Positions 11,525 through 20,557 of a stretch of 64,000 bases of DNA are shown here, piece by piece. Positions within the stretch are counted from its first letter, which is position 1. Every line of letters begins with the position of its first letter. Location: assembly GCA_002803225.1 (NCBI GenBank), contig NXFV01000767.1, forward strand, positions 101,929 through 165,928, given 5' to 3'. The position numbers were made by a program, and so were the translations under genes. This stretch comes from Gamarada debralockiae. Taxonomy: Eukaryota > Ascomycota > Leotiomycetes > Helotiales > Hyphodiscaceae. The notes beneath the pieces are model-generated. The model was not told where the DNA came from, did not search any database, and saw only the letters and a list, made by a program, of their open reading frames with translations.

Positions 11525-14435
11525 TCATCGCCCTGGCGTGCCAGTAGAGTTGCCTGCACTAGTCTTGCTACCATCAAACCAAGGATCAGTGGCCCCAAAA
11601 AGCATCTTCCAAATATTTCCATCCGATCGCTCATGGTCAATGATATCCCTGTGGTCGCAAGTCAGTAATGTTCTTCAGAACATAACTAAACTGTAGATAT
11701 TTGCAATACTTCGCACTTACATAGAAAGGCCCAACTTGTCGTCCCACTCATCTAAACGCTTCAAAGCTTCCGTATCATTGCCGAAGCTAATGAACTGAAT
11801 CCCGACTTGATATTGCCCATTTTCATCGAGTTTGTTAAAGAGCCGTCGGAGTGGAGGCGTCAGGTCCGTATTCGGCTGGAAAATACCATCTGTGAGGACG
11901 TAAATATTCAATGAGCGGACAGGCCTGAATACTTTTATGAACTTCGACCTGTCAAACCCTTTGATATAGTTGTCGATTATCGAGCCTAATCGTATGCGAA
12001 TATCGGTGAGGCCATGTGGGGTATTTGCAGCGAAATGTGTGACAATCCTCGTCGGATTTTTCTCCTTGAACTTCTTCTTCGAGCAGGTGAAAAATAATTC
12101 GAGGCCGTCTGGGTCTGAGTCTTTAACTAGGTATGCTAGTATGCCCAGGATGCGCTTGACTTCAACCTCGTAAGCCTTCATTGACGCGGCATCATCAATT
12201 AAGAAGATCTATATACTGTGAGCAGTTGCACTGGATTACATTAAGAGAAAATAGAAACGTACGTGATCCCGAGTCTCAAGCCGTTCAAGGAGGTATTTGC
12301 CTGGAAGATCGGTAGGTCTCCCAGCCATTCTGTTTTGAATCCAGCGTTCGGCAACATCAACTTCCAACGAAGGAAGCTCTCGGCTCGGGCCGTTTGCTGG
12401 ACGTTTCGATGAGCTTGACCGATTATTCGAAGGCGTGGTGGATCTCTTTGCAGGTCCGGATACTGAGGTAGTGGATGGTCGACATTCATTTTTAGGTATA
12501 GTCGGAATAGGTATGCTTAGGTTAGAACTGCTTCCGTTCTGCGCTTTCTGCATAGGCTGAGACTCTGCTTCAGAAGCGGATGGGCGAGTACTTGTTGCTG
12601 TCGTCTGACTGGTCTGGGTGGCAGGGGCTGGGACGGGCTGGGGATTCTGAGTTAATCGACCACTATCTGGGCCTAAGATGGTAGTACCGGCAGCCGTATT
12701 GGTGGTAGTTGGAAGGGGCTGGGTTGTTGTTGAGCCCGGACCGACCACTGGTGATTCTATAATACTCGGTCGATGAAGAATCCGCCGGGCTTGCACATGA
12801 AGGCCTTTTGCCGTAAGTCTTATATCCGGAACATCTAACATGTTCTTGACCATTTTCTCCAAAATAGTTCCTGTAACCGTATCAGATTTGCGAAAGTTGT
12901 CCGGAAGGTCGTCGATAGTTTTCAAAACAATTGGCAGGACCTCTTTGCCGTCGTGAAACCAATCCCCACCTTTCATGTCGGGAATCTGGGCGAGTGCCTC
13001 CTCGCGTTTTCGCCTGTATTCCTCGAGCCCTGCATAACCATGTACGAGCCAGACGGCAGCTTCACTGAGAATGCAGCCAAATGACCATATGTCGACGTTC
13101 TGCTTGACTGAGACGTTCGCTTCTTCCAGAAATCTATCGGCTCTATAACATTCAGGAGCGCCTATGGTCTTGTCAGAGAAATGATTTGCTATCACGAGCA
13201 ATCGACTTACCATAAGTTTCAGTGCCATATGCGTCGAAATCTGATCCGCCTTGTGACGTCTTCTTGAAATGGCTCAGGCCAAGGTCAGAAAGTTTGAACT
13301 TCCAGTCATAGGGGGAGTTAATTCCGTTGCTCTTGACCAGAATGTTGTCGGGTTTGACATCTTGATGCCACCTGAAGAAGTCAGCAAGTGCTTCATATTC
13401 CAAACCGTACCCAACTAACATACCCTTGAAAAATCTGTGGCCCGGACAGCGTGTTTTGACAATCAACCTCGTGTATGTGAATCAACGCCCTGAGAATGCT
13501 GCATAAAGACGCCCAAAAACGCTCAGTGTCTCTCCCACTCGTGGGTGGAAGGACTGTTCTGAAATATTCCTCCAAGGTCCCTCGATCAGCGAACTCCAGG
13601 ATGATATTGTACGTTCCGTTCTGGATGAAGCTCCCGTAAAAGTGAATTATATGCGGATCGGAGGCTCCTCTAGGTGGTCGAAGTCGTCTGAAGGCTTCAA
13701 CCTCATTGTGGTAATACGACTCGGCTTCTGTTTTGTGGTATGTTTTCAGTACAAAAGTATCGCCATCATCTCCTGTGTACTTCTGCGCCGGTTTGTATTA
13801 GACTTATCCATATCAAAAGAGTTTGGGCGGAATACCGTTGAGCTCCCATCGCGAAGCTTATTGAACGAGGGGTGTAACACGATTTTAGAGATGACTGCAC
13901 TCCCTCCTTTTCCAAGAACCTTCCTCTCAACTATAGGCAGGATTCGATTTGGTTCGAGGGAGTCATTTATCTTGTATTTCATCTCCGCTGCACAGAAGAC
14001 CCATTGTTTCTCGCAGAAGTCGTCCCAAAGGTGTGGCCGAGCTGGTGATATTGGAAACTCTGGGGGCTTCTGGGTGTGGTGGTAAGGCAGTCGCAAATCC
14101 GAGAGGCTGTTATGTTCGGAGAAATGTCGAATCCATACTCCTGCACCGATTGAGAGGAGTATACAAAAGGTCTTTAGATGTGAGTCCTGCACGATACCCT
14201 CGTCGACAGGAATTGGTTCTTCGCCTGGGAAGATCGCAGATAGGACATCAATGAGGTGATCTTCCTCATTGAAGTAATCTTGAATCTGCTCAAACGGCAC
14301 AAACTCTTCTTTTTTGCTCGTAACCGGATTGTCCGTTCGTATAAGTGATCCTTGGAGGAATTGATGGAATGCTTGGAGGGGACGCTTCTCATCCGATTGC
14401 TCGCGTTCGTAGTACTGGGGTTGTTGCGGGCGCAT
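11525..14435 (-). CDS. Protein kinase fused to a C-terminal von Willebrand A-like domain
   Basis: Six exons (14435-13836, 13782-13424, 13371-13211, 13161-12263, 12208-11721, 11648-11525) give 876 residues. Residues 1-160 are a helical N-terminal region with no clear family. A kinase domain follows: Gly loop GKGGSAVISKI, VAIK-type Lys in FVLKTYHK, catalytic loop WHQDVKPDNILV (HQD instead of HRD), metal loop SDLGLSHF (DLG instead of DFG) and GTETYGAPE. A Ser/Thr/Pro-rich linker of about 180 residues leads to a vWA-like domain beginning IFLIDDAASM. It carries IYVLTDGIFQP and ends with IDHERSDGNIWKML and NPWFDG-type sequence (DPWFDG). In a standard MIDAS the first loop is DxSxS; here it is DDAAS, so metal binding may be altered. 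The key kinase residues are present, so activity is plausible. No transmembrane segment is seen. Function is unknown; the architecture is typical of ascomycete accessory kinases. Confidence 0.9.
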
Positions 14436-15371
14436 CGTGACCAAGGTGGGGGAGCGGACAGGGGCGTTACTGTGCTTTGGTGGGCGATATCAGGCACTGA
14501 CTTGGTACGCAGTCTGCGACGACAACCACTTGGCACCGCGTAAATAAACGATAGGATTTGCACAGTATGTGATGCAAGATGAGCAAGCAGTGAAACAGCG
14601 CAATGAACAGAGCGAAGGTTGATGAGAGGCCAGCAGCGGAGGTTAGGGAGCGGCAAGCTGCCTTTAATGCTGTGTTCGAAGTGTGGCGCCCGGATGACTT
14701 CCGTGGTGAGCGACCTTGGTGCAGATGAGTTTGGTATGTTCAGCCTTACTCCAGTTCCCTGGACAACGACCCACCCTCCTAAACGACCCAAACTCAAATT
14801 TCGACCACAAGAATAAGGCGTTTTGATATGAAAATTGATATTCATGTTCTTTAGATACTGGTTCTTCTTTGCGCAAATTTTTAAAATTCTCCGACCTTTC
14901 ATTGTTGTGTTATAAATGTGGAAAATAAGGGATTTCGGTCCCTGTAAGACGCTGTTAATTTAGCGAGTGAGCCCTGAAGAGCCTGTAAGTGGGTCGTTTA
15001 GGAGGGTGGGTCGTTGTCGAGTATCAATTGGGCTCGATTTTCTAGCCTGCGGCTGAGCCTGTAAGGTTCATGAAGATGTCATGACACAGCCTCGATGTGG
15101 AAGAATCATGCCTCATGTGTCCTAGAATCTGAGCAGTTTGTGTTGATCTGCAGTGTCAGGACAGTAGGAGGATGGTGCTTTAGGTATCAGAGTCTTCTGA
15201 GACACTGAAAATGAAAGGGTTTGAGTCGTAGTTTATTACCAACTGAAAGGTCGAAAGGCCCCCAAAATCGACAATTAGCCTTGTGAGAGACAGCCTCGCA
15301 TCAAACTCCACATTACAGTACCCGACACATAATCGACACAGAGTACTTTTATTATAAGATATCAAACATCT
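14436..15371. other. intergenic with an inverted-repeat element
   Basis: Promoter side of the kinase and 3' side of the CorA-like gene. Its main content is the inverted-repeat element at 14762-15018. The rest shows no gene. Confidence 0.5.
14762..15018. mobile_element. MITE-like element with 29-bp perfect terminal inverted repeats
   Basis: Bases 14762-14790 are the exact reverse complement of 14990-15018 (arm starts GACAACGACCCACCC). The arms enclose 199 bp with no coding potential. Just outside, CAGTTCCCTG on the left resembles the inverse of the right flank (CAATTGATACTC), so the original termini may have been about 10-15 bp longer and have since diverged. The size, non-coding core and GACCC-rich ends fit a non-autonomous DNA transposon of pogo/Fot type. 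A clean TA target duplication is not visible, so the class is inference. Confidence 0.6.
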
Positions 15372-17388
15372 TCAGTTTGTTCCCTTCGAGCGGCCTTTTT
15401 CCTCGTCGAGGACCTTCCTCCTCTTTTTCTCTGCTCTCCAACTCTCCAACTTATATAATATTCCCCAAGCAGCAAATGTAACCACCATCAATGGTAGGCT
15501 GATAATTATGTAGAGCCTCAGAGCAGGCCATTGGAATACCTCCGGACTTGGGCCTCCATTTGAATCCTGGAATCGGACAATGTCTGTGCTCATAATGGTC
15601 TGGCACTCTATTAGTCTTTGATTGCAGAGGGAAGGCTAGAAACTGCTTTCCTTCGTCAGCAACAGTAAGTAAGAACCTACCGAAATGAAGGTACCCGGGA
15701 GAAAGAACAAAGTCACTAGCGTGATGATTCTCATGGACACAGTCTCTTGCGTTGTCTTTTGGGCAAGCTCGTTCATTTCTTTGGTCAACTTCTCCATGTT
15801 TCGCGTCATTTGCTCCATATTGTCTGCTGATTGTTTGGACTTGCTAGCAAGAGCTATGTTTGCCGCCACATTATGGTAATCCAGGATACCATAGAGCTAA
15901 TACTGTCAGAATCGTTTATTTGAAATGAGGGATTCACGTACCAGTGCTTTTCGGTCTACAAGCATGCGGACCAACGCCCCCGCCCTAGTTATCTGCATTC
16001 GCAAATTGTTAATAACGCTTGAAATCTGCTTTTCAAATCGCTCCACGCTTCTCTTGTAAAGCCCTAAGTCTTTAGTGTTCTCATCCGAGGTCACTAAATC
16101 GTGGTAATATTCTTTGAGTTCTTTCAAGACGTCGATATTGGCATTCAGGACGAAAATGACCTCATTCGCCTTATCCTCAATTGATTGAACGTCCCTTAAA
16201 TCGTCGAAGGAGAACTGGCTATGGGTGTCATGCTCCGCTCTGGACTCCCTTGAAGTCGACCGGGTCCGGTTTGCTCGAGCCTGGCTACTCGCTCGAGGAG
16301 GCTGAAGGAATGTAGTTGCATTTGCTTGGCCATTGCCACTAGTCTTGATGGACATGGACCTCGCTCTTATAAATTCCAATTCCTCCTTTTCCTCGGGTTT
16401 GCGGTCACGAACCACCGTCGCGGACAACGCACGACGGCCAGTAGTACCCTGCAGCTCCTCCTCAAGATCATTGAGATACCATCGCCAATTCTCTCCAGAC
16501 CACTTGCAATTGATCAAGTGAGTTGATAGCGACTCTTCGAATGCACCTTGCTTAGTCGAAAAAGGTCTCTGATCTGGCTTGAGGTTCTCCGTGGCACTCA
16601 TAACACGATCCTGGATCAGATCATTCCCTTTCACCGAGATCCACAGCGCAACGCTGGTTTGGATATCAAATGAGTGATACGTCGCCGTTTGACGGACTGA
16701 CCAGGGGGCTCGCTTCTCTTCTGGCTCATCGGACTTCTCCACAGATTTCAAGCTGTAACAGAGACGAATCTCTCGTCCAGATCTTGCCAATTTTAGAAGT
16801 TTAGGCCCAGCGTCTGAATCGGCCAGCCGATTTTCGTGCCGGAACCCGCTGAAGAAGAAATCTCGAGTGTAGATTTGCTTGCCGAATGGGAATATGAAGT
16901 CTAGAAATGCGGGCATGACTTGATGGTAGGTCAGAGCGTACAAGAGCATTCTTCGAGATGTCTCGAGTGGTGCTCGAGAATGCTCTGCAAGAATGAATCT
17001 AGCAAATACATCAATACCAAATTAGCACGTAACACAGATCATGCTTACATGAATCTACATCGTGGATCTTGACGGTCAAAATAGGAGGGTCCGCGGAGCA
17101 GACTCGTCAGGTCCTCCATGCCGAGAGGCTCTTCCTCCTGAAATGCTTCTCGAAATTAGCAATCGCCCCTTGGAATTCTGAGCACGACTTACTTTGTTCT
17201 TCATCGTCATACTGCCAAAATCTTAAATACCCCTTGTCATCCGGTGAGAAAAGTTCGCTGGCGCGGTCATTCAGCCTCTCCTGATAGTCCTCTAAATTGT
17301 AGTCGACAAAAGTCTCATGCCTGACAAGATTTGTCGGATAGCTGTCGGCATGATCGCAAGACTCAATGAATCTCTCTGTCAGTAGCAT
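15372..17388 (-). CDS. CorA-like Mg2+ transporter family membrane protein
   Basis: Model: exons 17388-17193, 17130-17049, 16998-15942, 15896-15681 and 15599-15372, giving 592 residues. The first acceptor (before 17130) is the least certain; it was chosen because it keeps the frame into GMEDLTSLLRGPSYFD. The N-terminal two thirds are soluble and include WRWYLNDLEEEL and a coiled-coil region of about 100 residues. The C-terminus has MRIITLVTLFFLPGTFIS, a short loop with STDIVRF, and a second helix (LYIIISLPLMVVTFAAWG) before a basic tail. Two C-terminal helices after a long helical stalk is the CorA plan. The GMN signature between the helices is absent, as is common in fungal CorA-like proteins, so cation transport is not assured. 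Neighbours give no pathway link. Confidence 0.85.
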
Positions 17389-17739
17389 GTTCACGACAAG
17401 AAAGCATTTAGATTCCGATACTGCTAGCGAGACCCCAAAAATGCGAAGACGAGCAATAGGGCATTTTGAACAGAATCATTCGAGTACGCCTAACACCGTA
17501 CATGGTCGTTGTCGGGCACTGCTCAGCTGAATGTGTCCGCTTCCAGCCGCATGCCTGTCATAGGCTCCCAAAGCACGCCCAAAAATTCAAAACTCCCGAG
17601 CACTGCCCCAACTGCTGCGTGCGTGGCAATGGAGAGAGCCTCACCAATTCCACCGCAAATAAGACAAAAAGCCTCGAGCGCCCCCGCACTTACTGTAGTG
17701 ACGTCCGCACATGTCTAAATAAAAGCGATACCACAAAAA
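17389..17739. other. intergenic, no gene seen
   Basis: Promoter side of the CorA-like gene and 3' side of the small gene. Frames on the plus strand here have no motif. Confidence 0.5.
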
Positions 17740-18064
17740 TTAGCTGCCGCGGTTTCCTCGCCGCTTCTTGGTCTTCTGTCTCAGGTTGGCAATTTCCTCC
17801 AGATCCGCCTCCAACCGTCAGCCATTTGATTCAAATACATGGTTGAAGCACTTACTTTCCCCAAGAGTTGTGGGACAGAAATTTTGTATTCGTCACGCGC
17901 AAGCTGGAAATCGTCAGTTGACACAGAACGCGAATTGCAGAGAACATGAGAGGACATACACGAATATCAAAATCGACATGCTCCGGAAATTTGTTCCGCA
18001 AATACTTCTCCAAATCCTCCTTGTTCAGTCGGTACGCTGGCACAACATCACTGACTGCCGACAT
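17740..18064 (-). CDS. Small hypothetical protein, 73 residues
   Basis: Three exons (18064-17960, 17903-17856, 17808-17740) join in frame at consensus splice sites. They encode a protein starting MSAVSDVVPAYRLNKEDLEK and ending in a basic tail (LRQKTKKRRGNRGS). It is charged, without membrane segment or signal peptide, and the middle (EHVDFDIRLARDEYKISVP) looks like a compact fold. The frame stays open upstream to an ATG at 18340, which would add 92 residues. I prefer the inner ATG because the upstream part has a less protein-like composition, but this is a judgement. Function is not recognised. Confidence 0.5.
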
Positions 18065-18866
18065 CTTGAGGCTGAGCGGCCTCCCCACCAGGCGGTGCGA
18101 AACTGAGAAATCGAGAGGTGGGTTACTCTCGCTTTTGATCTTGCAGACACCGCCTGAAACAGGGCAGGCTGGGAGCTTTATGTGTTCGATGGCGAGAAAT
18201 GACTCTTTGATATGGACAGTTCGCCAGATGAGGGCGAAATTGAGGGCTGGAAGAGAGGTGAGATGCAAGAACGTGAGTGCAGCATTCTTGGCGGAGACGA
18301 GGCTTTGGATATCGCAACCCACGAGGTGCGGCTTAGGCATTATCCACTCACCGAGCCACAGTTTTTTTTTTTATGCCAGCCTTTTCCAACACTTGGGGGC
18401 CTATGAGGCAAAAAACAGGCAGCAGCCAGCTAATCAGATGCTTGATCACTGTGAATGGCGTGCATCGCGTGGGTGTACAACGCCCAAAAGAAACCAATGG
18501 GCTACAAGCAATCAGGCAATATGACATGCATGAGTAAGCGAAAACGAAATGGCTGCTTTTGGGTCGCAAGTGAGGCTCAAAATATATGCTAAAGAGTACA
18601 AGATACTACTTCCATCTCGACGACGCCATTGGCATGGAATTGTGCGCACTTGCGTCAAAGGTGGCAAGCCCTTGTCACTCATCCATGCAGACTTCCGAAC
18701 TTGAGTTGTCAGACGAGAGAGATTGACGCTTGCTATGATACATTCATTCCCAGCAGGGTATTGTACATCGATCGTATATATATATACACTGATCTTGAAG
18801 AGTCCATATTCACCTCCTCCCCAATTTCCATCTATCAATACGATCCTGAATATCCTCCCACTTCAG
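18065..18866. other. intergenic, no gene seen
   Basis: Upstream of the small gene and downstream of the MPP-alpha remnant. Contains a short TA-rich tract near 18775-18786. 18065-18340 could be a 5' coding extension of the small gene. Confidence 0.5.
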
Positions 18867-19741
18867 CTACTTCGTAACCATGCCCTCCTCTTCACCCTCC
18901 TGCAACACAACAGTCGGCGCACCGCTCCCATTTCCTGGGTTCTGCGTCATGCTACCAAATACTATTCTTGCAAGTCTACGGAGATCTTGCACAGTCAATT
19001 CTTCGATCTTCCGAACAATCCGCAGTCTATATAGGAGTAGTTGAATGCAACGTATGACTCTACCCAGCCGTATTAGTTTAAAACATTTGTACAGAGCCGT
19101 GAACACATTCCCTTTCTGGGTCCTCAAGCTGAGAAGGATCCACTACCTTTAAGAAGGGTCTGGAGAGTCGCGAGAGCGTAGATGTCGTCCGAGGAGATGG
19201 AAACAGACTCGAAAGTAAGGTGGATGTACGTAAGGGCAGGTAGAGCGGGGTTGATTGGAGGTGGTAGAGGTGGTAGTGACAGGAAGCCACTAGTGTAATG
19301 TGAGGGCTGTGAAATATCGATGGCTGATGGCGACAAATAGCCATATGACTGAACCGATGCGTTGTTTGTTGCTGTAGTGGAGACGTTCTTAAAAAATGGT
19401 ATCCTGGAAAGAAGTTTGGAAGGTTGTTGCGTAGGTGAGGGTGGTATTGATGAAGATGAGGATGAGGATGACAGACTTTCACAGCTCTGGCTGGCAGATA
19501 AATCTATCGACGTCTTAGAGCCTGTTTGTGACAGAGTAGGTTCTGATTTTGGCATGTCTCTAAAATACTGCTGGACCAGCTTCACTGCCTTCTTATGTTC
19601 CACCCCAGCAAATGCAACGACCATCCTTTCCGGCTTAAAGAAGGCTTGTCTGTAAGCTTCAATGGTACTTTTGTCGATGCGTAAGCCTCTCCTGTGGGCA
19701 CAATAGCGGGTTGCCCAGAGTATCATCCTTGTGTGCAACCA
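18867..19741 (-). pseudogene. Decayed copy of mitochondrial processing peptidase alpha subunit
   Basis: Homology to MPP-alpha (M16 peptidase family) is clear. It includes HKDDTLGNPLLCPQERL, then IDKSTIEAYRQAFFKPERM and VVAFAGVEHKKAVKLV, a Ser-rich linker, HYTSGFLSLPPLPPP, SSDDIYALATLQTLL, and the tail KIEELTVQDLRRLAR ... GAPTVVLQEG. It cannot encode MPP-alpha. The N-terminal part is missing (homology starts at about 19741), there is a frameshift between QERL and IDKST near 19685, and stops interrupt the stretch after GSFSA (TGA) and after TNVLN (TAA). A block of about 100 or more residues is also deleted between CGLFG and KIEEL near 19040. The functional gene must be elsewhere. The left-hand flank beyond 19741 is AT-rich and palindromic. 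Confidence 0.85.
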
Positions 19742-20557
19742 TGTGGTAGGGGTCCGTAATTACATTGTAACAGGACGTTGTTACGTTATTTGTAATAATT
19801 ACACTTGAACGAGCTTACGAAGTACCATCATTACATTACAGTCACATGACATATCACACGACTCACTAACCTAATAAGGAATCCACTAGGCCTGATCTGG
19901 CATGCCTGAAACTTCTCATAGGTTCAGCGCTATAGGCCCAGGTCCTGCTACGGGCTTCTTACGAGGCTCCTGGGCTCCTTGTAACGCCCTGCTGTTGCGT
20001 CGGTTCGCCTTTAATACTTAGACAAATCGTAGCTTCAAAGCGCGCCGTAAGTTTGGATGGTTGGCCATGCTAGCGGTCTACCAATCTGATCCAGTTCTCT
20101 CTCCCCCTCTTTCTTTCTTCTTCTCTCTCTGTTTTTTTTTTTGTTGGGGGGAAGGGGGGCGAGGGCAGGGAATTTCTTCGTAGTTTAATTTTGGCAGTAG
20201 GCGATTTCATAGGCGAATGAGAGGACTCGCGCGAATGAAAGTGAAGTTATCGCAAGATTCACCTCGAGTAGATTTTTCGATCACGTGATTAGTTCTAATT
20301 TCGTGTGATGTGGTATTGGGAGGTAAATGTGTTAATACTGTATCCTCATCTTGTCAATCAAATCAATGGCATAGTTGCATCAGTAGTCACTAGATCGCTC
20401 AATTCTATGCAGCAATGGGTAATATCTTTGACATCTCCCATTCACGTGGCTCAGGGGTTCGCTTATCGCGATAAGATCGTCGCCGAGACTTTGTAACCCC
20501 TCGCACCATCAACAACTCCCATCTTCGTGAAACCAACATAAAAAGCCACGAACGACA
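19742..20557. other. intergenic, AT-rich then pyrimidine-rich
   Basis: 19757-19805 holds an imperfect palindrome (GTAATTAC and GTAATAATTAC at its ends) directly beside the MPP-alpha breakpoint. 20095-20150 is a CT-rich tract followed by a G-rich one, a strand-asymmetric block common in fungal promoters. TCACGTGA at 20282-20289 contains a CACGTG core upstream of the amidohydrolase. No gene seen. Confidence 0.5.

Noticed and set aside
18065..18340. 92-codon 5' extension of the small gene (MPKPHLVGCDIQ...)
   Set aside because: Open in frame but with weak protein-like character; kept only as an alternative start.
20094..20165. CT-rich then G-rich tract considered as a quadruplex or triplex element
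   Set aside because: Such tracts are common in fungal promoters and nothing here shows a specific structure beyond composition.
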